A stretch of 64,000 nucleotides of DNA from Madurella fahalii (Eukaryota > Ascomycota > Sordariomycetes > Sordariales), in the NCBI GenBank assembly GCA_029876055.1, contig CM056880.1, positions 124,001 to 188,000 on the forward strand, given 5' to 3'. A program made the position numbers and the translations under genes. The notes under the pieces were generated by a model, which was not told the DNA's origin, made no database searches, and saw only the letters and a list, made by a program, of their open reading frames with translations. This document shows, piece after piece, positions 11,776 through 22,866 of this stretch (positions within the stretch are counted from its first letter, which is position 1; each line of letters starts with the position of its first letter).

Positions 11776-13032
11776 GGATTATGTATGCTTGAGGAATGAA
11801 TGGGCCCTAAGACGAATGGAGACGCTTTTTTGGCGTCGGGGCTGTTGTGAGTAGCAGACTACATTGAACTGGTGTAAATGGGATTGGCTTCATTAAATCC
11901 CTGTTATGTTCTTATCTTTTTCTCACGGCCGACGTATGAGGTGTAAACGATATATGAAGATGTTAATGGAATCAATACATATTACATTAGATGGAACATT
12001 CAAAGTTGGCACTGTCGGTTGTAAAAGGTACGAGTAATCGCAGAAACGGACTATAAAACCAATGTCAAACCGGATTGTGAGGGATCAGAGACACGGAAAA
12101 CGAGCTGGAATGTACAGAGCGCCATATTGCCACGCATTGGCGTTAGGGGCGGACGACTGCAAGTGTATGGAGGTGGGGGCAGCGCATGACGTAGAGGAGT
12201 GAGATCCAGAGCTATAAGGGGTAATTGGTGGATACTATGAGCAGATGGCATTACATGGCTTAGTACGTGCGTCACGGCGGTAGGGACGCCACTTGTAGGG
12301 AGAGAAGGAAGGAGCGTTGATGTTGGCACGGAAAGGATAATGTTGGGGAAGGCCGGTATGTCGGCATTGTGGTAGTTGCTAGAGGAGTTGAGCCCTACCC
12401 TCTCTAGCACGGTCGCGTCTCAGGCGAGGTGCTCGGTAGGGAACAGCAGATTCTTGCAGATGGAGGCGACGGAACCGGGGCCAGTCGAAGTTCCGGGTCC
12501 AATGTTTAATCCAGTTTCGATAGGTTCTTGGTAAGCTAATTCCCTAGAGGTATATGGATAGTTGTTAACCTCATGAGTACTGGACGATGACCTCCGGGCT
12601 GTTCCAGTTCAAGGCCCAAGTGTCGTCGCGAGGAAGGGGAATCATTTTGTAAGCTAGTAATTAACGACCACAGAGATGAAAACAGCCTATACATGTTCAG
12701 CACCACACTACGAATATTGCATTAAGCTGGGCTGCGCTTAGATGTATAATTAGATGAGATCACTTAATGGTTAAAGTTTACCTGCATATAGGGCGGCAAG
12801 CCACCGTATAGATAGTCTTTGCGTTGATCAGCAGTCTCATCCTGAATCATCTATTTTTGGATTGTCTGAAGTGATATTGTTAACGGTTAATTGTCAAATA
12901 TCAGAGGGGCTGGCAATCGGTGTGAAGCAATCTCAGTCACTTATGTACGTCAACAACCAGGTCCCGTCTGAGTTAACGAATCATACCAATTCCATTCGCG
13001 AGATGTGATCAACTCCCACTGCGGTTGTAAAG
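11776..13032. other. Intergenic, no supported gene
   Basis: The 3' side of the K+/H+ antiporter gene. A Pro/Leu-rich minus-strand frame at 12051-12410 has no recognisable domain. I see no repeats. Confidence 0.35.
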
Positions 13033-16000
13033 CTAATTGGGTGTTGCCATGGATGCTTTGGCTTGAACAACCAACAAATCAGACTTCAGCCCAGACGCAA
13101 TCAGATTCTCCGCAACCAGTCCGAGACATTCCTTGACTTCTTTAGTTGTGATATGCGAAGTCTTATCTCCAACAGCGAGACTCAAATTAATATTCCTGCC
13201 GAGCACGACGAGATTATTCCACGTAGTGTCTCGCGATTCTGGCTGGATCTCCGTGACCGCACGCTCTAACACCGCTTCAAAGGCACATTGACTGTTGCTG
13301 GATGGTGCTGTTTCAAACTGGACTCGTGAGGCGATTTTTTCTGTGCGAAAATAATGTGTCGATGCAAATGTGAAGAATTCGGCATCCTGAGCAGCACCAG
13401 ATGTACTGCCACCAGGTGCTGAGGTGGAAAAATGTACCACTGTAGCGGTGACCTCTGCCTTCTCACAGAGTTGGAGGACGAGAACAAGCGCAAGATTGTC
13501 ATCTTTACCCCCAAAATACGGTAAGAAGATGTGCTGTAACTTGTTTTTGGTGGGGATGGCTGGAATATCATGCTGCACGTCGCGGAAGGAGTACGCTCTC
13601 GTCAGCTTTGGCCCCTCCAGGTTCTGGTTGTCCGGTAGGTTGGCAGCGCCAGGGTCATTTGAAAAAAAAATGGCCATGTTCTGATCCGTGCCGGACTGAA
13701 TAATTGACTTTATAAAGTTGGCATAAGATGATGTGAATTTCTTGTCAGCGGTGGTTTCCGAAAGGATAGCTTGCGCTCCACCCAGATTGTGGGGTGCTTC
13801 GCTCCAGGGAACTAGCAGGAGATCTGACGATATGGCTGACGCCTTGGAAATGAGAGCCTCCGCAAAACGGGTGTCGGGCATGACGGCAACCTCCCCAGAA
13901 ACAGCTATCCGGTGAAGACGCCCCAATGCCCGGAAGATATTGACTACCGGGTCATATCGGCTATACTCATCCACCTGCGAGACAGTCATCACGGAAGAAT
14001 CACGGTCTGTGAGCTGGAGGAGATGAATTCCGTGAGCCCTCACCACCTCTTTACTGTCTGTCGAGGTGGGACCGGGGTACGTGTTGTGCTTGGCGTGGTG
14101 AGACTCAGGCGGAGATTGTGTCGCAAAGAGCGATACAAGATCCAAGATTGCCGGCATATGATCAAGGGTAAGGGAGACTAATAGACGACGAATTCGATCG
14201 GTCGATGGCTTCGTCTGCTTCGCAACACCGTCCGAGTTGGCCCCGTTCGGAAGTGCGGCACCAGTGACCCAGTCAATCTCTCCACGTTTCCACGCCTCAA
14301 GTTTCTTTTGGTACCATGGTGGGTATAGGAGAGTAGTGAGCGGAGTGGTAATGAAGGTAGTGAGTAGTGCCATGACGACGAAAATCGTGAAAGTCCTTGT
14401 GCTCAGAATCCTAGCTTGAAGGCCGATATTCTGCCAACATCATTTTAGCGTTCACTCTTGTTGCTAATTTGGCAGAGGACGGAAGGGGAACGTACCAGAA
14501 CGATCAACTCGACAAGGCCCTTACAACTCATCAGTACACCGATGGCAAAGGACTCCCTCCAAACCAAGCCGTTTAATCGAGCTGCCAAGGATGCTCCAAA
14601 CAATTTTGTAAAGAAAGCAACCAACGTAACAGCCACAACATAACCCCACGCCATACCGCTGTCTAACAAGCCCAAATTTGTATTTAGGCCTGAAAGTGTA
14701 AAATATAGCGGTAAGAATACGGCCCCAATAAGGTCTTCCAACTTTTCTGTTACCTTGATATTGAACCCGCCCTCTCGCGGTAGGATGAGGCCGACCATGA
14801 AACCGCCAAAGATGGCATGGACGCCGACAATGCCAGTGAAGAATGCAGATGCAAAAGCCAGCAGGAGAATGACAGAGATCATGGTCTGAGATGGGCCTGT
14901 CTTGAGGCTACCAGTCCGACGCAGAAGCCACACCAGGGAAGGCTTGACGGCGTAGAAGAGGAAGAGCATGAAGGCGACACATGCCATTAAGATCCACAGT
15001 GCCGTGAGACCGCTTCCTGCGTTGACTAGAGCCACGCAGAGGGCAAGGAGGATCCAACCTGAGTATCATCAGCATGCAATATCCGTGGCAGCATACGATT
15101 TGCAATCAGCAAGAAGATGGCATACCAACGACATCATTTGCAACGCCTGCAGAAAGTGTGATCACGCCCACCGAGGTATCCAGTAACCTCAGTTCGGTCA
15201 ATATCCGGCACAAGACCGGGAATGCCTAGCGCAAGGTATGAATTACAATTAGAAACTGACTACGATGACATTGCGCGGGCAATATAACAATGGACACTAC
15301 ATACCGTGATGGCAATAGCAACGCCGATGAACAGCATGTATACGCTGAAGCCGATACTCACAATGCCTTCATCGCCAGAAAACTGGTGGTAGAGCCCCCA
15401 GGCTAGGGCGCACCCCAGACCGAATGGCAAAGCCATGCCGGCAAGTGCCACGGAAGTAGCTACCCGCCAGTTGCTGACAAGGAAGCGGACATCCGTCTCC
15501 AACCCGATTAGGAATAGGTAAAGGACGAGGCCTATATTGGCGACTAGGGTAAGGTTCGGTAGGGACTCGGTGGGAAAAATGGCAGCCCGGAATCCTGGGA
15601 TGCGGCCCATCACAGACGGTCCAAGCAGGATTCCGCCGACGACTTCAGCGATAACGCGGGGCTGTCGGATCTTGGAAAGAGGCCAGTGAAGCAAGTGGCA
15701 AACTACGATGATCAACCCGGCCTATGATGCACCCAATAATGTATTCTAGGTCAGTTATGGCAGAAAATCCCATGGTATCTTAACCGCAGCTGGCTGACCT
15801 GGATAATGAAGATCGTGATTGGGTCTTTGGGGTTGTACTCGGACGGGTTCGCGCCTTCAATCACCCCTCCTTGAGAAGGAGCTCTGTTCCCAGAGGTTGA
15901 TGTTGGAGCGGCCGACATGGTCGTCGACGGAAACGAACTGACCGATGAGGCCGACATTTCTGCTGGATTCGGGGGGATAATGGATTCGGGTGAACTCTGT

Positions 16001-16065
16001 TGATTGAGGAGCGGGAGAGAAGTAGACGATTTTGCTGCGGTACGCAATGAAAGCGAGCGCGACAT
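13033..16065 (-). CDS. K+/H+ antiporter, Kha1 type (CPA2 family)
   Basis: Cation/proton exchanger of the CPA2 family, in yeast located on endomembranes and used for pH and K+ homeostasis. Five exons, 16065-15799, 15721-15305, 15225-15126, 15058-14496 and 14430-13033, join in frame to 914 residues, close to yeast Kha1. Introns are 65-79 bp with canonical gt/ag ends. An N-terminal hydrophilic stretch of about 80 residues (Ser/Pro-rich) is followed by many membrane segments containing PRVIAEVVGGILLGPSVMG, the exchanger signature, and IAITAFPVLCRILTELRLL, the conserved core helix. The last 450 residues form the soluble C-terminal region typical of fungal homologues. An in-frame ATG at 16113 is possible; 16065 is preferred because the family-like MSRSLSLRTA starts there. 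No damage is seen. An LTR-4 copy lies 240-550 bases upstream, in the promoter region. Confidence 0.92.
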
Positions 16066-16301
16066 GTGATGGGGATCTTTTTGTCTGCACTCTGGCTGAC
16101 GTTTACACACCAATGTGGGGAAACTTTGGGGTCAGCTGAGGCGGTCAGGGATTTGGCGTCATCCATGACCCCGCGCGAACAACGCCACTTATTTCAAGAG
16201 GAGATATTTGAGGGCTTTCTTCTGGTTGACACGCAGATGGCAGTGCAGCCTGGCCAACCAGGACGAGGCTCGACCAGCACGCTGAAGCATGAGCCAACCA
16301 G

Positions 16302-16619
16302 TGAAATGGCGCAGAATCTTAGGCACAGAGCCCATCAAAACAAGGACAAAGAACCAACAAGGGTCAGGCAACCACCACAGCAGGTACTTGCCCAGACAAA
16401 GTCAAAAATCACATGTGCGGACAGAACTCTTCCTGATCAAAAGGAGAGCATGGTGCAAGCGAGGAGAGCTCTCCATAGAGCGAGCAACAGTGTGGAGGGA
16501 AAAGGGTAGAATTGAGTGTCCTGTTTCGGATGATACCGAAGGCCTCGACCGCTCTGCAAATACTTAGAGTGCATAATAAAATGGGGCCCTCCGCAGGATC
16601 GGCCAGATTCCCCCACTCA
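16302..16619 (+). repeat. LTR-4 family copy (TGAAATGG...), diverged
   Basis: It starts tgaaatggcgcagaat and ends ccccactca, giving the TGAA/TTCA-like inverted ends of this family. It aligns in patches with 29052-29475, 29683-30032 and 36183-36530: shared aacaaggacaaag-like leader, ctgatcaaaaggagag in place of the ctgatcagaggga palindrome, gaattgagtgtcctgt, and aaaatggggccc. No target duplication is seen. It sits in the upstream region of the antiporter gene. Confidence 0.5.
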
Positions 16620-16803
16620 CTAACGTAGACAAGGGTGGGGGTTTTTGGCCCAGGCGAACAAAATCTGTCCAGGTCATCGGAACCGATATGCGGTCATTTA
16701 GTACATCGGGGGAATATCACCGAGATATCTACGAATTTGGGCATGGTCAGTTGAAACTACAGCATTGCACATGGTTCTATTGCGGTGCAAGAAGATAAGC
16801 TTA

Positions 16804-17905
16804 ACGTGCATGACAAGCGAGCGATCTAGACAAGCGAGCGATCCATTTTCCACCACCCCACCACATCTATCTTCAATTACACAACCACAACACTAGGAAA
16901 TAACAATAACCGAATCAGAAACAGATGAATCAGATGATTCTGCAGCCTCTTTGCATGTGCGTGCATTATGCCCAGGCTTTCCGCATACGCCACAGCACCG
17001 AATCTTCGTACGAGACCCCCCTGCACTACCACCATTTTGTCGCGTTTCCTGGACCAACTGCTCACCTACAGCCTTCTGATCTAGTAGATCCTGTGCTTCC
17101 TGTATAGTAAGTGACCCTCCAAGCCGTACACGTGTTTTTTTGGCTCTCCGTCGTTTACTAAGCCCCTCATTGGCCTTTCGAAGTGCTGAGACCTCCGTAC
17201 GTAGAAGAGCAACCTCATGTATTACAGCTATTGTACCTTTAGCTAATCGGTCTACAGTAGCTAGCATAGGTGTTGGGGAGCTACTATAATGGTTGGATAT
17301 TCGATTTTTGATAAGCTCTGACTGTGAAGTGGCTTCTCGAGGGTTGTATGGTGTTTGAGAGAGCCAAGGTAATGCCGTGCCTGGGCTTGAGGTTGGGGGT
17401 GTTAGAGTCCGAATACGTATATCCAGCTTAGATATCACCCTTTCTGGATCGTACAGTACAAGCCCGGCTCTGGCAAATCCCCCTTGGATATTACTTTCTG
17501 TAATTGAAGTAAAAAACGCCTCTCTAAACGTACAAAGAAACTCCAATTTGCTGATATGTATGATGTTTATCCGTATCAACTGCTCAATTTAGTAGCTGTA
17601 TACCTTCTCAATGGCCTAAAACAGCTAACATCTAATAGCTGGAGTATGTATGAAGAGTATAGAGGTATATAAAGTGTAGTAATGTTGTGCTCCTAGTAGT
17701 AGGTCTCGAATTCTTCGGAGTAGTGGCTATCGTGGCCGTCAAGGATTAGCAGCCGATATTTGCTCTTCGTACGAGATGCTGTATGCAAATCAAAGTGCCG
17801 AATCCAATCTATGCCTTTCTTATTGGTAGTCTAACTATTGTCAGTTGTTGTAATATACCAGGTAACCAGAAGGTTGTGCTCTTGATACCAATTGGTAAGG
17901 TGATA
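16804..17905 (-). mobile_element. Fot1/pogo-like transposon, 3' half with TIR and transposase C-terminus
   Basis: DNA transposon of the Tc1/mariner superfamily. Reading the minus strand from 17905: YQEHNLLVTWYI, WIRHFDLHTASRT, then LLILDGHDSHYS (the DDE-domain GHDSH block), LDVSCFRPL, IEQLIRINIIHISKLEFL, GLVLYDPERVISKLDIRIRT and a C-terminal zinc knuckle CCGVCGKPGHNARTC. The open C-terminal part is 17579-16893. Upstream it is broken by stops (one at a conserved Trp, TGG to TAG) and one frameshift near 17610. The terminal inverted repeat starts at 16804 after the TA at 16802-16803 and matches the one at 27465. The 5' half lies 10 kb away at 27465-28512, separated by the inversion described in the findings. 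Confidence 0.85.
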
Positions 17906-18169
17906 TGTCAAAAAGGGTTGTGTCAAAAGGGTCAGGAAACTGGATCCTGGATCTGCAAAACACGAACCCAGATCAGTGTGATCCGGATTAGTACGACTCG
18001 GATAAGTGTGATCCGATCTCTCGGAGACCCGTCAACCAGGGTCTCCGTGGTCCAGGAAATTGGGAATAAGAAGGAAGTTCACCTCTGTTAGACAAGGAAG
18101 AAAACAAGACATCCTGAATTTCCATCCTAAATTTAACTCCGAACGTTCAGAGGTGCTATGCTTCCGATA
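17906..18169 (-). repeat. LTR-2 copy (inversion breakpoint, left)
   Basis: A 264 bp LTR in reverse orientation; as read on the plus strand it starts tgtcaaaaagggttg and ends ttccgata (ccgaca with one C-to-T). It matches 28513-28776 along its length. Flanks are tgata on the left and tagat on the right. These do not match each other, but they match the exchanged flanks of the 28513 copy. Confidence 0.85.
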
Positions 18170-18346
18170 TAGATCGACCTATAAGAAGGCGAAGGAAACA
18201 AGGAGAATAAGATATCAGAGGACGAAGATATACTGGACCTAAGCGATGACGACCTAGAAATTATCGATACTAATAATAAAAGCAAAGGAAAGGCGGTTGT
18301 AAAGAAAGGTAATCGTTATACCGAGATCCTTAAAGTATTCGATAAC
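18170..18346 (+). mobile_element. Fragment of a decayed gag-like element
   Basis: The frame encodes an acidic then Lys-rich stretch (ISEDEDILDLSDDDLEI, NNKSKGKAVVKKGNRYTEI). It continues without a gap at 19346, after the nested LTR insertion is removed, and then at 20267 after an LTR-1. Its 5' continuation is at 29046-28777 on the minus strand, on the far side of the inversion. Confidence 0.6.
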
Positions 18347-18394
18347 TGTGAGGGTCAAGGACCCAAGGGTAGTAGGACCAGAGTGCCTGGGTAC

Positions 18395-18658
18395 TGTCGG
18401 ATGCACAGCACCTCTGAACGTTCGGAGTTAAATTTTTGGATGCAAATTCAGGATCGGAAATCGAGGATGTCTTGTTTTCTTCTTTGTCTAACGGAGGTGA
18501 ACTTCCTTCTTATTCCCAACTTCCTGGACCACGGAGACCCGGGTTGACGGGTCTCCGAGAGATCGGATCACACTTATCCGAGTCACACTAATCCGGATCA
18601 CACTGATCCGGGTTCGTGTTTTGCAGATCCAGGATCCAGCTTCCTGACCCTTTTGACA
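18395..18658 (+). repeat. Solo LTR-2 nested in LTR-3
   Basis: It starts tgtcggatgcac and ends cccttttgaca, with GGTAC duplications at 18390-18394 and 18659-18663. Removing it rejoins the LTR-3 sequence exactly as found at 49040-49070. It lacks the 15-base tail (caaccctttttgaca) of the other two LTR-2 copies. Confidence 0.87.
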
Positions 18659-18826
18659 GGTACGAGCAGTGCACGCGCAACGTAGGAGCAGAGTGCTTGT
18701 TAGGGGTAGGATGGTGGTCTCATTGAACTCTGTCTCTCTCCTAAGTCCTGTCTTCCACCCCCCTCTTTATGCCCTGCGATGATAGCGTCTGGGCTCACTT
18801 ACCCTGCTCGCTGCCCCGTCATCGAC

Positions 18827-19186
18827 TGTGAGGACCGGCTGGGTAAGGTCGGCGTGGGCGCAGGACGGAAGCCCCGAAGCCGCAGCGCCGGCGGGGTCGC
18901 AAAAGCAACAACAACGCTAGGCCAGAAGGGCGAGGATATCGCGTCAGAGGAGCGTCGAAGGAGCGTACAAGCAAGGTCGATGACGGGGCAGCGAGCGGGG
19001 TAAGTGAGCCCAGACGCTGTCATCGCAGGGCATAAAGAGGGGGGTGGAAGACAGGACTTAGGAGAGAGACAGAGTTCAATGAGACCACCGTCCCACCCCT
19101 AACGAGCACTCTGCTCCTACGTTGCGCGTGCACTGCTCGTACCCAGACACTCTGGTCCTAATACCCTTGGATCCTTGATCCTCACA
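18827..19186 (+). repeat. Solo LTR-3 nested in an inverted LTR-3
   Basis: A 360 bp LTR from tgtgaggacc to cctcaca with TCGAC duplications at 18822-18826 and 19187-19191. It matches the gypsy 5' LTR at 48735-49096. The arrangement makes a large inverted repeat of about 170 bp arms. Confidence 0.88.
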
Positions 19187-19345
19187 TCGACCTTGCTTGT
19201 ACGCTCCTTCGACGCTCCTCTGACGCGATATCCTCGCCCTTCTGGCCTAGCGTTGTTGTTGCTTTTACGACCCCGCCGGCGCTACGGCTTCGGGGCTTCC
19301 GTCCTACGCCCACGCCGACCTTACCCAGCCGGTCCTCACAATAAC

Positions 19346-20800
19346 TTAGGCAGAAAGCCCAAAGGCAGTAAATATAAGAACATATATATCGCCTTTTACG
19401 AGGTGGTACTCGTCTATATAGAGGCTGAATACTATAAAAACCCCCTGCTACTCGACCATATAAAGGTTATTATCACCAAGTTTTTCAATAAGTAGCTAGG
19501 AGGTAAGTAGTAGTCTTTCTCAGTGAACAATTAAATCCAGGCTCTAAAGTGCAAATACATTAAAGTATTTGCTAGATTTACTAAGAATATGAATATAATC
19601 GACGTACCGACTCCAATACGGGAGGAACTACTTGCTGTCCGCTAGTACGATCCGAACGAAGTACTGAACAGCGTTATCAGTAGACTTATCAGCCTTATAG
19701 GTTTCGCCGACCAATTTCAGGTTGTTCCCTACGAAGAAATTGTCGTCTACGTCTTAGGACCAAGTAAGGCACATATCGAGGCATTCGAAGGACGAGTACA
19801 AGATATCGACATTGCTGTAGAGGTAAAGAACTAGCTAGCAGCCGAGCTTAATAAAGTCAACTTTACTATAATCGACTATCTAAAGGACCTGTATATAAAG
19901 GCAGAAGAAAAGTTTAAGCAGCTAGAGGCAAATATAGCAAGTAAGGTAAAGGAACTAACTAAGTCAGTCGAGCTCGAAGTCACTGTCGGAAACACGGCAC
20001 CTCTGAATCTTGGGAAATGACAGTTTAGGATTTTTGTGTGTCTTGTCTTGATTGTGTTGATTGTCCCTTGTTCTTCTGCCTTCTGTCCATCTATCTTTGC
20101 TGGAGAGTTTGCTCCTTTTATAGACGAGATACGCGTACAGGATGGCGTTCGTACCGTGGCGCAGTTAGCTGCCAGTCTTCCTTAGCTCAATAGAGTACAT
20201 GGGCTTGGTTCCCACACTAGATCCTGTGATCCTGATCCTTTGGCACATGATCCTTTTGACAGTCACTAAGACTATAAATATAAGCATTATACTATTAGTT
20301 AAAGAACGTATAAGCGAGGTTATAGACAAGGCTATTAAGGAGAATATAGTAGAGCTTAGTACCGAAATAAATAAAATATATAAAGCTCGTAATGAGATTA
20401 CTAAGTTAAGCGACGAAATCGCTGCTTATAAGATGGCTGTAGTAGAAGCCCGAAAGTGTATAGATAAGTTGGAGGCTATTATATTCGTTAACCCAAGTAC
20501 CCTAGTACCGTATACTACAATAGAGCTATTCTCGGGCAGAAACACGTATAGCTCGACCAAGCATGCCCGGTTCTAGACAGAGATCGATCTAACCACACTA
20601 ATTGAGATACTGACGAAGCAAACATGTCTCAATACGACTATTGCGAGACCATTGAACGAGTCGACCCTGACCGTAGATCTGCCAAGGCACCTACAACCGA
20701 AGACGACGCTGTCGACCAAGGCGGCAAATATATTAACTGAGACGTCGACAAAGGGCAAGGGTAAGAGCAAGGGTAAAAAGCTGGATTTCAGCTTCTAAGG
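19346..20800 (+). mobile_element. Decayed gag-like element, interrupted by an LTR-1
   Basis: The region 19346-19978 continues at 20267 once the LTR-1 at 19984-20261 and one copy of its duplication are removed. The reading is coiled-coil-like and rich in Lys, Glu and Ile, with scattered TAG/TAA stops. It ends near 20797 in a Lys/Gly-rich tail (TKGKGKSKGKKLDFSF). I infer a retroelement structural protein; no catalytic domain is visible. Confidence 0.5.
19984..20261 (-). repeat. Solo LTR-1 (copia family), TSD GTCAC
   Basis: In plus-strand reading it starts tgtcggaaacacgg and ends ccttttgaca. Duplications GTCAC at 19979-19983 and 20262-20266 are perfect. It has the TATA-type promoter (tctataaaaggagc when read on the minus strand) common to the family. 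Confidence 0.9.
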
Positions 20801-22297
20801 AGATATCACTGTTATAGATGTATTATAAGAGGTCTAATCGACTATTAGATAGCCAACCACTATGGTATAATAGTTATTCTCAACGATCCTGTTCTTTCCC
20901 TGCGCTGAATCTTCATTCACATAGTTAGTACTAGCACGGACGCCATAATCTCTTTCTATAGAGGGACAGATTGTTACGAGTTAGACGTACTTGGCACGGT
21001 AGCACGTAACTTGACTGCCCCGTTGTGCAGAATGACCACGAAGTGGTCATTCCGCACTTAGTTAGAAAATGGACAGACTTAACCACACTTTTGATGCTCA
21101 TGCTAGAGTTCATGAAGTGTCCGCTATAGAGCAGTCAAGCCTGACCTCCCTGTAGTCTCCGCTAGCGAGTAGCGAGACACTCGTAGCAGTATCGTTATCG
21201 AATACCGTGTTTGCAACGACCTAGTTTTTAGTAATCTATAGAGTAGATTTTCCCAGCAGCTCATACACTTAGCTTTAAAACATTTTTCATAGCCTGAAGT
21301 GCTAATATTACTTGACTTTCGTCGTTTTTCTGTAGCATATTTGGCTGAGGAGGTATTTTGGATGAAAGTGGAAAGTCGCGAGGTCGCGGTTTCGTATATC
21401 TTTCGCTTATATAATTATATCTTTCGCATATAAAACACGTTATACATATCGTTATCATTAGCATTGAAACATACGCTGCAGTCTCGATAGATTCAAGATT
21501 AGTTCGTTAAATGCCTCCCCACCACGTCTCTCCTTAAGGGAACTTACGTTCTACCGACATTTCTACAATCCCAGTACGCCAAATTCTTAGATCTGTTTTT
21601 GGATTGGGAACCCTGTTAGTAGAGTGGGACACACCAACACTGCTTTGAAAGCTACTACGCCCTACCGCTCACCACCGTCGAACAAATAGGGAACGTTCCC
21701 GGTCGCCGCTGAGGCTGAGGGAGGCACTAGAATCGGACGAGCCATAAATACTAAGACAAGTCGATATGTTAGTTGATCAAGGAGTAGCCCGGCTGTAGGA
21801 GTTTTGTAGGTAAGAGATTACTTAAGGTACTCAATTAGATGAGTTGGTAATGGGGTTATTCCGAAGTCATTGGTCCTGAGAGGATGTCAGAGCGATCATC
21901 AGAAGCTCTTTTCAGGGTTCCTAAAGTAACACAAACAATTTAAATTCCCTAGCAAGGATTATCACAAGAAGAAGTGGCTACTGAAAGCAAGTGCCGTCAA
22001 CTTTTATCCCCATCGCCAAAGCTAACACTCTCCCTCTTCTCACCTTCCCCATTTCCTTTCGATTATTATTATTGTCCCATTTCATTTGATTGTCAGGGTA
22101 AGAGCTGGGTACTAAAGCTGGCCAAGGGAGTTTGAACTTTAAATGGTCCGTCTTCTCCGCGTTATCAATACTTTCCAACGCACACTTGCGGTATAATCGC
22201 TGGAACATTCTGACTAGCTTCTTAGAAGCGCGTAATTAACAGCGTCATTGGAACAAAGTCGATCAGAGGATATGCAACCGGCACGGACTATAGGGTT
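20801..22297. other. AT-rich repeat-like DNA, no supported gene
   Basis: This follows the gag-like element and probably includes more of it: stop-riddled frames, and a short palindrome aatgaccacgaagtggtcatt near 21031-21051. From about 21480 composition becomes more ordinary, but no gene is recognisable. Confidence 0.35.
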
Positions 22298-22582
22298 TGT
22301 CAAAAGGGTCAGGCGCTAGTCCAAGGATCAGGATCACAGGATCTAGTGCAGGAGTCAAACCATGTATTCTAGTCAGCTAAAGCAGGCTGGCAGCTAACTG
22401 CGCCACTGTACGGACGTCATCCTGTACGCGTATCTCGTCTATAAAAGGAGCAAACTCTCCAGCAAAGATAGACGGGCACAGACGACAGGAACACAACAGG
22501 GACAATCAACACAATCAAGAGAAGACACACAAAAATCCTCAACTGTCATTTCCTAAGATTCAGAGGTGCCGTGTTTCCGACA
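22298..22582 (+). repeat. Solo LTR-1, TSD GGGTT
   Basis: It starts tgtcaaaagggtcaggcgc and ends gtttccgaca, flanked by GGGTT at 22293-22297 and 22583-22587. It belongs to the same subtype (ggcgctagtcc) as the full copia element at 57203-62713. Confidence 0.9.
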
Positions 22583-22866
22583 GGGTTGACATTGTTCCTT
22601 AGTACTAGTATTTGCCTTATCCCCTGTCGCTAACACCTCGGTCCAGCTTCTGTGTTTCATGTCAGAAGTAACAGTCGCCAAGCATAACCGAGCACCTGAG
22701 CTTAACAACCTTTGTTCTGATGGATGTGAAACAGCAGCTAGGAGGCGCAAAGCAGACCCAGTATCACAATGTCTCTAGTTCTATAAAATACTAGCCAACA
22801 AACGCCAGTCTAGTCCCTCTAATGCTCTAGACCTAACATAACATACTATCCTATATAATTCGTTGT

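Larger units (their letters stand above)
18347..19340 (-). repeat. Solo LTR-3 with two LTRs nested inside
   Basis: The outer copy runs from tgtgagggtc (18347) to cctcaca (19340) in reverse orientation and is flanked by perfect ATAAC duplications at 18342-18346 and 19341-19345. It is interrupted by an LTR-2 (18395-18658) and by a second LTR-3 in the opposite orientation (18827-19186), each with its own perfect duplication. Confidence 0.88.

Noticed and set aside
12051..12410. 119-residue minus-strand frame rich in Pro and Leu
   Set aside because: It has no domain or signal peptide, and its composition is that of translated noncoding DNA.
13424..14181. Plus-strand frames inside the antiporter gene
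   Set aside because: They are antisense to a continuous, conserved 466-codon exon of the K+/H+ antiporter.
18779..19023. Two overlapping open frames on opposite strands with almost the same first 16 residues (ASGLTYPARCPVID)
   Set aside because: They are mirror images produced by the inverted LTR-3 pair, not genes.
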